This document shows positions 36,736 to 45,567 of a stretch of 64,000 nucleotides of DNA, one piece after another (position 1 is the stretch's first letter; the number at the start of each line of letters is the position of its first letter). The notes under the pieces are model-generated. The model made no database searches and had not been told where the DNA came from. It saw nothing but the letters and a program-made list of their open reading frames with translations. Position numbers and translations under genes: made by a program. Source of the DNA: an uncultured Pelagibacteraceae bacterium (GTDB lineage Bacteria; Pseudomonadota; Alphaproteobacteria; Pelagibacterales; Pelagibacteraceae); NCBI GenBank assembly GCA_902521075.1, contig CABYQM010000005.1, positions 1 through 64,000 on the forward strand, given 5' to 3'.

Positions 36736-37392
36736 TTAAATATCAAAATTATCTTTGATAAATTTTAATGCATTGCTTGAAGCCTCAACTGGTATATGAT
36801 GGTCGCAGTCCTTGATCATTAATGTTTCTATACTAATATTATTGCGTGTAAAAAAATCTTTTGCTTCCAATAAATTATATGGTGGAACTATTTCATCCTT
36901 TTCACCATGAATTAATAAAGTTTTTGTTTTAGAAATTAATCTTAAACTAAGATCCTTTTTATCTATAATCTTTCCAGAAAATCCAACAATGCAATTAAAG
37001 GGATCTTTAGAAGTTAAGCCCAAATTTATTGACATCATGCACCCCTGACTAAATCCAGATAAACATATCTTTGAATTTTCCAAATTATATTCTGCTTTAA
37101 CTTCTTCAATGTATTTTCTTAATTTATCTTCACCTTTTTTTACTTCATTTAAAATATAATTTTTATCATTTGTTTCTAAATCAAACCATTGATAACCAAT
37201 TGGATTAATTTTACATGGTTCATGTCCGTTCGGACATAAGAATACTGTATTAGTTAAAAATCTTTTCCAATTCAGAGTTAACATGCTTATATCTTTTCCA
37301 TCTCCACCATATCCATGAAGTAAAATTACTGCATTTTTGATGTCAGACCCGTTTTCAGGTTTTATAATTGTTGATTCAAGGCAAAATGTCAT
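36736..37392 (-). CDS. Phospholipase/carboxylesterase family alpha/beta hydrolase
   Basis: Small esterase of 218 residues related to bacterial carboxylesterase EstB and acyl-protein thioesterase. The oxyanion segment is VILLHGYGGDGKDI, the nucleophile is in LSGFSQGCMMSINLG (Ser near residue 117), the acid in HGEKDEIVP and the His in KDCDHHIP. No signal peptide is visible, so it is cytoplasmic. The substrate is unknown. It is monocistronic, between the HNH gene and the divergent HIG1 gene. Confidence 0.9.
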   Translation of the reverse strand: MTFCLESTIIKPENGSDIKNAVILLHGYGGDGKDISMLTLNWKRFLTNTVFLCPNGHEPCKINPIGYQWFDLETNDKNYILNEVKKGEDKLRKYIEEVKAEYNLENSKICLSGFSQGCMMSINLGLTSKDPFNCIVGFSGKIIDKKDLSLRLISKTKTLLIHGEKDEIVPPYNLLEAKDFFTRNNISIETLMIKDCDHHIPVEASSNALKFIKDNFDI

Positions 37393-37441
37393 AGATAAGT
37401 AATTATGTTTTTTTATTTTAAAAAGAAACTAAAATCAAAGT

Positions 37442-37642
37442 ATGATTTCTGAAATATTTGTTAAAATTGCAGCAATTGTTTTGCTTGCTGCTGTAGCTGT
37501 AGTCTTAATTCTAGGAATTAGAACTCTTTTTAAAGGGGACGGAGACAAAAAAACATCTAACAAATTAATGCAGCTTAGAGTTTTACTACAATTTGTTGCT
37601 ATAATTGTGCTTGTAGCATTAGCTTACTTTTATAAAAATTAA
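37442..37642 (+). CDS. HIG1-domain twin-transmembrane protein
   Basis: Protein of 66 residues with two membrane helices (about 7-26 and 44-63) joined by a short polar loop (FKGDGDKKTSNKLMQLRVLLQ). The loop end fits the HIG1 signature (R-x3-Q), with Gln where the first Arg or His usually stands. Mitochondrial HIG1 proteins associate with cytochrome c oxidase, and bacterial versions are widespread in alphaproteobacteria. A role in respiratory complexes is therefore plausible but not shown. It converges with the tlpA gene by 4 bases. Confidence 0.8.
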   Translation: MISEIFVKIAAIVLLAAVAVVLILGIRTLFKGDGDKKTSNKLMQLRVLLQFVAIIVLVALAYFYKN

Positions 37643-38169
37643 TTTAATTCATTTAACCAATTTAAAAATTCATCACTGTTAAAATCTATTGAGCCAACAA
37701 TTCTTGCAAACTCATAACCATCTTTATCAATAAATAGTGTTGTGGGTAGTCCCCGTAATTTTAAGTTTTTTGCAATTCCAGCACCGTCACCAACAAAAAC
37801 TTGTAATTCTTCTATGAGCAGTTCATCAAAAAATCTCTTGGACGTACTAATATTTTCTCCACCTATATTTATTGGTATAATCATTATTTTTTTTTCACCC
37901 TTAAGTTTTTGAAGGTTGTTTAATGATGGCATTTCCTCTCTACATGGAGCACACCATGTTGCCCAAAAATTCAAAATAATTAATTCAGATTTAAAATCTT
38001 TCAAATTAACTTTATTTCCAGCCTCATTTAAAAAGTCAAAAAACTTAATTTTTTGTTTTTCCTCATAAATTATTAGATTTTTTATATTTGGAGCTTCTAT
38101 TGAATATGAAGAGCTAAATGATATGAAGTAAAGAAATATTATTTTAATGGATATAAATATAAATTTCAT
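37639..38169 (-). CDS. TlpA/ResA-type periplasmic thioredoxin
   Basis: Exported thioredoxin-fold protein of 176 residues. The start is set at ATG 38167-38169, which gives a clear signal peptide (MKFIFISIKIIFLYFISFSS). The upstream TTG frame would only add 13 residues and run into the argH start. The active site is FWATWCAPCREEMPSL (WCxPC), then GLPTTLFIDKDGYEF with the cis-Pro. It keeps periplasmic thiols reduced, for example for cytochrome c or copper-centre maturation. It is divergent from argH across only 19 bases. Confidence 0.9.
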   Translation of the reverse strand: MKFIFISIKIIFLYFISFSSSYSIEAPNIKNLIIYEEKQKIKFFDFLNEAGNKVNLKDFKSELIILNFWATWCAPCREEMPSLNNLQKLKGEKKIMIIPINIGGENISTSKRFFDELLIEELQVFVGDGAGIAKNLKLRGLPTTLFIDKDGYEFARIVGSIDFNSDEFLNWLNELN

Positions 38170-38188
38170 AGATTTGTAATTGAATAAC

Positions 38189-39577
38189 ATGAGTAAAAAT
38201 AAAAACAATAAACCAATTTGGGGTACAAGAATTAAGAAAAATGCCTCAACTTTATTTAAAAAAGTTGGTGGTTCGTTACCAGTAGATAAAAGACTATTTA
38301 AAGAAGATATCGAAGGATCGATTGCTCATGTCGAAATGCTTCACAAACAGAAAATTATAAATTTTAGAATAAAGAATAAAATAATTTGGGGATTAAAAAG
38401 AATTAAAAATGAAATTGTAAAAAAAAAATTCAATTTTGATTATGATTTAGAGGATATTCACATGAATATAGAAAATAGATTATTTGAACTAATTGGTGAT
38501 GATGCTGGATATGTTCATACTGCTAGATCTAGAAATGATCAGGTAATAACTGACCTTAAATTATGGTTAAAAGAAGCAACAAAAAAAATAATAATTTTAT
38601 TAGATAATACAAATTCAAATATTCTAAATCTTGCACAAAAAAATATAAGAACAATTATGCCAGGATTTACACATTTAAAAAATGCACAACCATTATCTTT
38701 GGCCCATTATCTACTAGCATATGTTGAAATGTTTAAGAGAGATAAGAAAAAATTTAAGAATAATTTAGAGTTTTTAGATGAAAATCCTTTAGGTGTAGGA
38801 GCTTTATCTGGTACTTCTTTTAAAATTGACAGAAGCTTTACAACAAAAAAACTTAAATTTAAAAAACCAACAAACAATTCTATAGATACTGTCTCTGATA
38901 GAGATTTTGTCTTAGACTTTTTATATTCTTCTTTAGCTTGCTCTTTACACATCTCTAGAATTGCTGAAGAACTTATAATTTGGAATTCTGATGCATTCAA
39001 TATGATAACTTTAAACGATAAATTAGTAACTGGTTCTTCAATAATGCCACAAAAAAAGAATCCTGACCCGTTGGAATATTTAAGAGGTAAAACTGGAATA
39101 TTCATTGGAAATATTAATTCTATGATTTCAATATTAAAAGGCTTACCGTTATCATATTTTAAAGATTTACAAGATGATAAAGAAATTGTTTTTAAAACAA
39201 ATGATCAATTAAAAATATCACTATCATTGTTGAATGATATAATAAAAAATTTAATTATAAATAAAAAAAGTATGCTATCCCTCGCAGAAAAAGGATTTAC
39301 TACAGCTACAGATTTATCTGATTACATTGTAAGAGAACTTGGATACCCATTTAGAAAGGCATACATACAAACAGCAAAAATAATTAATTTAGCAGAAAAA
39401 AAAAATAAAAAACTTCACGAACTAGAATTAAAAGAAATAAATCAAATTGAGCCAAAACTAACATTAAATGTTTATAAAATACTAGACCTGGAAAATTCGA
39501 TAAATTCAAAGAAATCTTATGGTGGAACATCTTTTGAGAATGTTAAGAAAATGATAAAAAAAGCAAAAAATGAGTAA
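38189..39577 (+). CDS. argH: Argininosuccinate lyase
   Basis: Last enzyme of arginine biosynthesis, splitting argininosuccinate into arginine and fumarate. It has 462 residues from ATG 38189 (MSKNKNNKPIWG). Visible are AHVEMLHKQ, the conserved TARSRNDQV segment, GFTHLKNAQPLSLAH and the fumarase-superfamily signature GSSIMPQKKNPDPLE. The C-terminal part is unusually lysine-rich, as in most proteins of this window. It heads the operon argH-lptM-lysA-plsC. Confidence 0.96.
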   Translation: MSKNKNNKPIWGTRIKKNASTLFKKVGGSLPVDKRLFKEDIEGSIAHVEMLHKQKIINFRIKNKIIWGLKRIKNEIVKKKFNFDYDLEDIHMNIENRLFELIGDDAGYVHTARSRNDQVITDLKLWLKEATKKIIILLDNTNSNILNLAQKNIRTIMPGFTHLKNAQPLSLAHYLLAYVEMFKRDKKKFKNNLEFLDENPLGVGALSGTSFKIDRSFTTKKLKFKKPTNNSIDTVSDRDFVLDFLYSSLACSLHISRIAEELIIWNSDAFNMITLNDKLVTGSSIMPQKKNPDPLEYLRGKTGIFIGNINSMISILKGLPLSYFKDLQDDKEIVFKTNDQLKISLSLLNDIIKNLIINKKSMLSLAEKGFTTATDLSDYIVRELGYPFRKAYIQTAKIINLAEKKNKKLHELELKEINQIEPKLTLNVYKILDLENSINSKKSYGGTSFENVKKMIKKAKNE

Positions 39578-39686
39578 AAAAATTTTAATTATTATATTTT
39601 GTTTGTATTTTGTAGTTGCATGTGGGCGTAAAGGGGATCCAGAATATAAGTCAGAGTTAAGTAAAAATATTCAAAAAATATTATGA
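39570..39686 (+). CDS. lptM: Small outer-membrane lipoprotein LptM (YifL-like)
   Basis: A 38-residue lipoprotein between argH and lysA. ATG 39570 lies inside the end of argH, and its TGA overlaps the lysA start (ATGA). It has a basic start (MSKKIL), a hydrophobic helix and the lipobox VVAC with the diagnostic CGRKGDP after the lipidated Cys18. The family pattern is CG-x-KG-x. LptM (YifL) assists assembly of the LptDE lipopolysaccharide translocon in E. coli. The argH-lptM-lysA order is common in alphaproteobacteria, which supports the call. The mature part (21 residues) is shorter than in E. coli. Confidence 0.85.
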   Translation: MSKKILIIIFCLYFVVACGRKGDPEYKSELSKNIQKIL

Positions 39687-40897
39687 AATATTTAAAAAAT
39701 AAATTTTTTATTGAAGGAAAAAATATTGAGAGTCTAACAAAAAAATTTAAAACACCTCTATACTGCTACTCATATAAAAATTTAAGAGAGAATATTGAGA
39801 ATTTTAAAAAAGCTTTTAAGGAAATTAGACCTTTAATTTGTTTTTCTGTAAAATCAAATTCTAATATTTCATTGTTAAAAGAAATAAAAAACCTTGGTCT
39901 TGGAGCAGATGTAGTTTCAAAGGGTGAATTATATGCATCACTAAAAGCTGGTATTAATAAAAACAAGATAGTTTTTTCTGGGGTTGGTAAAACAAAAGAT
40001 GAAATTGAGTATGCAATTAAACAAAAAATATTATTAATAAATTCTGAATCTTTGAGTGAAGTTTTGGCGATTGAAGAGGCTGCAAAAAAATTAAATAAAG
40101 TTGTCAATATAGGCTTAAGATTAAATCCAGATACAGATGCTGAGACATTAAAACAAATTTCTACTGGAAAAAGTGAAAATAAATTTGGTGTAGATAAAAA
40201 AACTTTTGTAAAAATTATTAATTTGATGAAACAATCAAAATTTATAAATATCAAATGCTTAAGTGTTCATATCGGTAGTCAAATCTTAAACCACAAACCC
40301 TACGAAAAAATGCTAAATGTTCTTGATAAACTTTTAAGAAGTTTAGATTATAAATTTGAGTTTATTGATTTAGGTGGTGGGATGGGGATTAATTATGAGA
40401 ATAAAACGAAAAAACTTAATTATTTAAAATATAAAAAATCAATAATTAAATTTAAAAATAAATATAATTCTAAAATAATTTTTGAACCTGGGAGATCTAT
40501 AATTGGGAATGTTGGTATACTTGCAACTAAAGTAATTTATTTAAAACATAATAAGACAAAAACATTTGTGATATTGGATGCGGCAATGAATGATTTGATA
40601 AGACCAGCTTTATATAATGCAAAACACAGGATAGTCCCATCCCTAAGAAATAAGTCGCAATCAAAGAAAATATTAGAATTTGTAGGCCCAGTATGTGAAA
40701 CAACTGATAAATTTTTAACTGAAAGGAAATTTCAGAATATAAAAGAAAAAGATATTATGGTTATTTGCGATACAGGTGCATATGGTTACTCATTATCTTC
40801 TAATTATAATCTTAGATTAAGGCCTGCTGAAATTTTGATTAAAGGAAATAACGTAAAGATTATTAGAAAAAGACAAAAAATAACAGATATAATTTAA
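39683..40897 (+). CDS. lysA: Diaminopimelate decarboxylase
   Basis: PLP enzyme of 404 residues that converts meso-diaminopimelate to lysine. The fold is a TIM barrel plus C-terminal beta-domain. The PLP lysine is in CFSVKSNSN (about residue 56), followed by the HIGSQI segment, the glycine loop FEPGRSIIGNVGIL and the C-terminal active-site Cys and Tyr in PVCETTD and CDTGAYGYSLSSNYN. It overlaps lptM and is followed by plsC after 13 bases. Confidence 0.96.
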   Translation: MKYLKNKFFIEGKNIESLTKKFKTPLYCYSYKNLRENIENFKKAFKEIRPLICFSVKSNSNISLLKEIKNLGLGADVVSKGELYASLKAGINKNKIVFSGVGKTKDEIEYAIKQKILLINSESLSEVLAIEEAAKKLNKVVNIGLRLNPDTDAETLKQISTGKSENKFGVDKKTFVKIINLMKQSKFINIKCLSVHIGSQILNHKPYEKMLNVLDKLLRSLDYKFEFIDLGGGMGINYENKTKKLNYLKYKKSIIKFKNKYNSKIIFEPGRSIIGNVGILATKVIYLKHNKTKTFVILDAAMNDLIRPALYNAKHRIVPSLRNKSQSKKILEFVGPVCETTDKFLTERKFQNIKEKDIMVICDTGAYGYSLSSNYNLRLRPAEILIKGNNVKIIRKRQKITDII

Positions 40898-40910
40898 CCT
40901 AAAACTTATA

Positions 40911-41609
40911 ATGAGAAATATCCTCTTTAAAAGTATATTTTTTTCTGGATTAATTTTAATATGTATTATTTTTCTTCCATCATTATTGTTACCTAAAAAA
41001 ATCATTCTTTTTGGTGGTAAACTTTTTGGATACTGGTCCTCATTCTGTTTAAAAATTTTTTACTCAACCAGCATAGTAATTAAAGGTCAAGAAAACATAA
41101 TTAATAACGAGAACTACTTTATTGCATGCTCTCATCAATCGATGTTTGAAACTTTTTTTTTACAAACAATATTTAATTCACCAATTTTTATTCTTAAAAA
41201 GGAATTATTAAATATTCCGATATTTGGTTGGTATCTAAGAAAGATAGATTCTATTTCTGTGAATAGAAATAAAGTTTCTAAAGAAAACCTGAATTTTACT
41301 GAAAAAATTAAAGAAGCTATGGAGAAAACAAAAAGACCTGTAATAATTTTTCCACAAGCTACTCGAGTTCTACCAGACGAAATTATTCCCTTTAAAAAAG
41401 GAGTTGGGAGAATTTACAAAGAGTTAAATGTAAAATGTCAACCTGTTGCTATTGACTCTGGAAGAGTGTGGCCAAAATCTGGAAAGATGATACCCAATAA
41501 AACGATTACTATTTCTATTTTAAAACCAATTAATACAGGTATCGAAGAAACAGAATTTGTAAGATTATTGCAAAAAGAAATTTATTCCGAGCTTGGTCTT
41601 GCTAACTAA
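40911..41609 (+). CDS. plsC: 1-acyl-sn-glycerol-3-phosphate acyltransferase
   Basis: Membrane-bound acyltransferase of 232 residues that makes phosphatidic acid. The N-terminal hydrophobic helix (about 5-27) anchors it. Catalytic motif I is SHQSMFET (H-x4-E instead of the usual H-x4-D). The phosphate-binding motif is FPQATR instead of FPEGTR. Both variants are, to my knowledge, common in a branch of alphaproteobacterial PlsC-like proteins, so loss of activity is not implied. The final 4 bases overlap the convergent dnaN. Confidence 0.85.
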   Translation: MRNILFKSIFFSGLILICIIFLPSLLLPKKIILFGGKLFGYWSSFCLKIFYSTSIVIKGQENIINNENYFIACSHQSMFETFFLQTIFNSPIFILKKELLNIPIFGWYLRKIDSISVNRNKVSKENLNFTEKIKEAMEKTKRPVIIFPQATRVLPDEIIPFKKGVGRIYKELNVKCQPVAIDSGRVWPKSGKMIPNKTITISILKPINTGIEETEFVRLLQKEIYSELGLAN

Positions 41610-42718
41610 CCTTTCATAGGCATTACAACATAAATACTGTCAAAATCTGCCGGATCTTTTATTAAAGCTGGAGATCCCGTATCTTTCAAATATATTTCAA
41701 TGTTATCACCATTTAGTTGGGATGCTATATCTAGCAAATATCTAGAATTAAAACTTATATCTAAATCTGTCTCAAATTTTACAGATAGGCTTTCTTTACC
41801 GTCACCACTATTAGTGTTATTGACGGATAAATCTAAATTATCTTTAGTCAAGTTAAATTTTACACCATCTTTTTTATCTAGAGAAACTGATGCTACTCTA
41901 TCAACAGAGTTTAAAAAAGATTTTAAATCAATTTCTAATTTTTTTTGATTTTCTCTAGGGATAACTTGAATATAATTTGGGAATTTTCCATCGATTAATT
42001 TTGATATCAAGATACTATTATTAAGTTCAAATTTAATTTTAGATTTAATATTTGAGACTTTAACCTCACCGTCATAATCTTCTAAAAGGGAACATAATTG
42101 AAATATAGTTTTTTTTGGCAGTATTATTGGTTCAAATTCAATTTGATTTTTTAGTCTTACTTTTGAAATAGACATTCTATGGCTATCTGTTGCAGCTGCT
42201 GTTAAAAAATTCTTATCATCTGTTTGCGTCTGATGGAAAAAAATACCACTAAGATAATGCCTTGTTTCATCATTCGAAATTGAAAATTTACATTTGTTTA
42301 AAAGTTTTAATAAATCTTTTGAATTTATAGCAAATTCATTTTCATTGAAATTTTCATCTGTAATTGGAAATTCAGATGCATCAATAGAATTTAAATTGAA
42401 TAGAGATTTATTTGACTCTAATTGTAATTTACTTTCTCCGGTGTTTTCAAAATTTATCTGGCTACCGGAGGGTATTTTTCTTACAATATCAAACATGATT
42501 GATGAAGAAGTAGTTGTTTTGCCTTCATCAAAAATTTTAATATTTGAAATTTCATTTACAAATATTAAATCTAAATCTGTTGCTGTAATTTTTAACTTTG
42601 AATTTGTTGCCTCTATCAAAATATTTGAAAGAATAGGTAGAGTGCTTCTTTTTTCTATTACACCCTGACAATAACCTAAAGATTTTTGCAAATCCTGTTG
42701 ATTAACACTAAATTTCAT
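41606..42718 (-). CDS. dnaN: DNA polymerase III sliding clamp (beta subunit)
   Basis: Ring-forming processivity clamp of 370 residues, a normal length. Three repeated clamp domains start with MKFSVNQQDLQKSLG, and the C-terminus (DSIYVVMPMKG) matches the conserved MPMRL-like end of the family. Its start lies 11 bases inside the end of dnaA in a different frame, so the two are one operon, dnaA first. Confidence 0.96.
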   Translation of the reverse strand: MKFSVNQQDLQKSLGYCQGVIEKRSTLPILSNILIEATNSKLKITATDLDLIFVNEISNIKIFDEGKTTTSSSIMFDIVRKIPSGSQINFENTGESKLQLESNKSLFNLNSIDASEFPITDENFNENEFAINSKDLLKLLNKCKFSISNDETRHYLSGIFFHQTQTDDKNFLTAAATDSHRMSISKVRLKNQIEFEPIILPKKTIFQLCSLLEDYDGEVKVSNIKSKIKFELNNSILISKLIDGKFPNYIQVIPRENQKKLEIDLKSFLNSVDRVASVSLDKKDGVKFNLTKDNLDLSVNNTNSGDGKESLSVKFETDLDISFNSRYLLDIASQLNGDNIEIYLKDTGSPALIKDPADFDSIYVVMPMKG

Positions 42719-44117
42719 TTTCTTGTTTGTATAATATTTTATTCTTTAGGTTATCAATGCTTAAATTTAATTCATTATCGTCTTTTCTTAATTTTTCTAT
42801 TGTTTTAACTGAATGAATAACGGTTGTGTGATCTCTATTAGCAAATAATCGACCTATCTCTGGTAGAGATTTAGATGTCAGCATTTTTGCTAAATAAATA
42901 GCAGTTTGTCTTGGTCTTACAAGATATCTTGACCTTCTTGGTGACAACATTTCGTTTTTACTTATTTTAAAATATTTACAGACTATTGTTTGAATATTGT
43001 CTATATCAACTTTATTTTCACTTAAATATAATAAATCTTTCAATATTACTTTTACCTCTGACATTGAAGGTGTTTTTCCATAAATTCTTGAGAACGAAAC
43101 TATTCTATTAAATGCACCCACAAGCTCCCTGATACTATTATTAACTTCAGTACTAATAAATTTTATGATCTCATCACTGATTTTAATATTATTTGGATCA
43201 TGAATTTCAAGATCTTCATTTTTGGATTTTATTATGTTGTATCTTAATTCAAAATCAGCATTTTGGATATCAACCACTAATCCTCCTGAAAATCTAGATT
43301 TAATTCTCTCTTGTATTCTAGTTAATTTGTTTGGTGGTCTATCTGCAGAAACAATAATTTGTGATCCTTTCTCTAGCAAAACATTGAATGTGTGGAAAAA
43401 CTCTTCTTGCATAGCTTCTTTTCCATTCATGAATTGAATATCATCAATCAAAAATATGTCAGTATTTCTAAAATACTCTTTAAACTTTACCATATCATTG
43501 GATTTTATCGATTTTACAAATTGATACATAAATCTTTCAGCTGAAATAAACATTACTTTGTTTTTTTCTTTCAAACTTAGACCAATTGCGTTTAACAAAT
43601 GTGTCTTACCCATTCCAACTCCACCATAAATATATAGAGGATTATAATGAGCTATTTGTTCTGAGACTTTTTTTGCAGCTTCAAAAGCTAGTTTATTACT
43701 TTTCCCTAGCAAGAAATTTTCAAAGTTTTTATTTGGATCAATTCGATTATATTGAAGATATGAATCTTTAATAAATGAAACCTTTTCATTATCAGATGAA
43801 TTATCTTCTTTTATTTCATCGTCATTTTTGTTCTTTATATTCTCGTTAATCACAAATTCTATTCTGGAAATATCTTTTTTATATAATTTAATTATTTGTA
43901 ATATTTGATCTAAATATCTTGAGGTTATCCAATCTCTGATAAATCTTGTCGAAACGGATAATAAAACATAATTTTTAAACTCATCAACTAAATCAATTTT
44001 TTTTAACCAACTATCATAAATCTCAGAACCAAACTTATTTTTCATTTCATTTTGTAATAATTTCCAATCAATCTTATTAATATTGTCTGCTTTAATGTTA
44101 GTGAGATTATTTTTCAT
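42708..44117 (-). CDS. dnaA: Chromosomal replication initiator DnaA
   Basis: AAA+ initiator of 469 residues. Domain I is about 10-90. The ATPase has Walker A GGVGMGKTHLLNAIG, Walker B IFLIDDIQFMNGKE and sensor II in NSIRELVGAFNR. The C-terminal DNA-binding domain IV carries the signature LVRPRQTAIYLAKMLTSKSL and ANRDHTTVIHSVKTIEKL. Domain II is short. The 243 bases upstream, before rpsT, hold no clear run of DnaA boxes. Confidence 0.97.
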   Translation of the reverse strand: MKNNLTNIKADNINKIDWKLLQNEMKNKFGSEIYDSWLKKIDLVDEFKNYVLLSVSTRFIRDWITSRYLDQILQIIKLYKKDISRIEFVINENIKNKNDDEIKEDNSSDNEKVSFIKDSYLQYNRIDPNKNFENFLLGKSNKLAFEAAKKVSEQIAHYNPLYIYGGVGMGKTHLLNAIGLSLKEKNKVMFISAERFMYQFVKSIKSNDMVKFKEYFRNTDIFLIDDIQFMNGKEAMQEEFFHTFNVLLEKGSQIIVSADRPPNKLTRIQERIKSRFSGGLVVDIQNADFELRYNIIKSKNEDLEIHDPNNIKISDEIIKFISTEVNNSIRELVGAFNRIVSFSRIYGKTPSMSEVKVILKDLLYLSENKVDIDNIQTIVCKYFKISKNEMLSPRRSRYLVRPRQTAIYLAKMLTSKSLPEIGRLFANRDHTTVIHSVKTIEKLRKDDNELNLSIDNLKNKILYKQENEI

Positions 44118-44360
44118 TAGAGTCTGTTAAACTCCTATTCATAATTCAATGCAATAAATTTATTTTTATTCTCAAAAAAAAATAAAATTTATAATTGTAT
44201 AAATTAATAATTGAATCTCTTTTTAGGGACTTAAAATTAGTAATCTTAAATTTACTTTTTTTATTTTTTTTTATCTTAGGACTAAAAGATTAAAAGATTC
44301 TTTTTTTAATTGAAAAAATAATCTCTAGGGTTGTAATTTCTTTAAGTAAACTAAAAGTTG
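44118..44360. other. dnaA-rpsT intergenic region without recognisable oriC
   Basis: This is 243 bases of very AT-rich DNA between dnaA and rpsT. I looked for clustered TTATNCACA boxes on both strands and saw none. A short near-repeat (AAAGATTAAAAGATT) and homopolymer tracts are present, but no convincing terminator. It probably holds the dnaA promoter. Confidence 0.5.
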
Positions 44361-44621
44361 TTATAAGGAATTTATTTTTTTTGTTATTCTAGAAATATTT
44401 CTTGACGCGTTTTCCTTTTTTATCACGCCTGTCTTTGCTATTTTCATCAATTCAGAGTTTAATTTTGGCAAGAAAGCTAAAGCTTCTTTTTTGTCCTTTT
44501 TATCAAGAATTAAATTCATTTTTTTTATTGCAGATCTAAACCTGCTTTTTCTAGACTTATTTACCGTTGTTTGACGTGATATACGTCTTATTCGTTTAAT
44601 AGCTGATTTAGTGTTTGCCAT
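44361..44621 (-). CDS. rpsT: Small ribosomal subunit protein S20
   Basis: S20 binds 16S rRNA early in 30S assembly. The true start is ATG 44619-44621 (MANTKSAIKRIRR), giving 86 residues, the family length. The longer open frame to 44684 adds residues with no family counterpart. The helical, lysine-rich body (NKSRKSRFRSAIKKMNLIL) and NASRNISRITKKIN at the end are typical. It lies between mutM and dnaA, a common alphaproteobacterial arrangement. Confidence 0.96.
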   Translation of the reverse strand: MANTKSAIKRIRRISRQTTVNKSRKSRFRSAIKKMNLILDKKDKKEALAFLPKLNSELMKIAKTGVIKKENASRNISRITKKINSL

Positions 44622-44671
44622 AAGCGCGATTGTATATAACGAGAAATTTATACGGTCAATATAATAATTTT

Positions 44672-45535
44672 TTATTTTTGACAAATATTACAAAAAAATG
44701 TTGATCTATTAGTGATAAATTTTTTTTTTATTGTACCTTTGCATCCTGGTGAAAGACAACTCTTATTTTCTCTATTGTATACTTTAAAGTTATCTTGAAA
44801 GGATCCATTTTTACCAACTATATTTTTAAAATCTCTAATACTAGACCCTCCTTTTTTTATCGCTAAATTTAAAATTTTTCTTGAGTATTTAATAATTTTA
44901 ATACAATCTTTTTCACTTAAAGATTTTGCTTTTTTTTTTGGATTTATTTTAGAGCTGAATAAAATTTCATTTGCATAAATATTCCCCAAACCTGAAACAA
45001 ACTTTTGATCTAAGAGAAAATTTTTTATGTTCTTTTTCTTTTTATAAAAATATCTTTTTAAGTAGTTGAGATTAAATTTTAAAGAAAAAGGCTCTGGACC
45101 ATAGTTATTTATAAAATTTTCTAAATTATTCTTATTTTCAAATAATTTGAAATAACCAAATCTTCTGGGATCATTATATATAATTTTTATGTTATCAAAG
45201 TTCAAAAACACATGATTATGTTTTTTTGGCAAATAAGGACTATGATAAAAACTTGCGTTTGTTTTTTGATTTAAAATATTTTTTCTTAAGAGATGTATAG
45301 TGCCAGACATTCCAAGATGAATTAAGCAAAATTTTTCATCATTTAAAACTAGTATGATATATTTTGAAAACCTCTTTACTTTTTTTATTGATTTTGATTG
45401 AAGTCTTGTTTCAAAACCTTTTTTTATTTTGTACCTTAAATTCCTATTCTTTATACTTACTTTTTTTATTTTTTTTCCTGTTATTGTTCTGCTTAGTGAC
45501 TCTTTAACAACTTCTACTTCTGGCAATTCTGGCAT
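44672..45535 (-). CDS. mutM: Formamidopyrimidine-DNA glycosylase
   Basis: Base-excision repair enzyme of 287 residues that removes 8-oxoguanine and nicks the strand. The N-terminal PELPEVEVV contains the catalytic Pro2 and Glu3. Next are HLGMSGTIHLL, NDPRRFGYF and the helix-two-turn-helix with GLGNIYANEILF. The C-terminal zinc finger is CLSPGCKGTIKKK followed by FFCNICQK. It is divergent from ubiE across 32 bases. Confidence 0.97.
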   Translation of the reverse strand: MPELPEVEVVKESLSRTITGKKIKKVSIKNRNLRYKIKKGFETRLQSKSIKKVKRFSKYIILVLNDEKFCLIHLGMSGTIHLLRKNILNQKTNASFYHSPYLPKKHNHVFLNFDNIKIIYNDPRRFGYFKLFENKNNLENFINNYGPEPFSLKFNLNYLKRYFYKKKKNIKNFLLDQKFVSGLGNIYANEILFSSKINPKKKAKSLSEKDCIKIIKYSRKILNLAIKKGGSSIRDFKNIVGKNGSFQDNFKVYNRENKSCLSPGCKGTIKKKFITNRSTFFCNICQK

Positions 45536-45567
45536 TTATTATTATATTAATTAATATTATTTATTTT

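Noticed and set aside
41145-41370. PlsC as inactive because of H-x4-E and FPQATR variants
   Set aside because: Similar variants are, to my knowledge, common in alphaproteobacterial PlsC proteins and the rest of the fold is intact.
44118-44360. Chromosomal origin beside dnaA
   Set aside because: No cluster of DnaA boxes could be seen on either strand, and the order dnaA/rpsT also occurs away from oriC in alphaproteobacteria.
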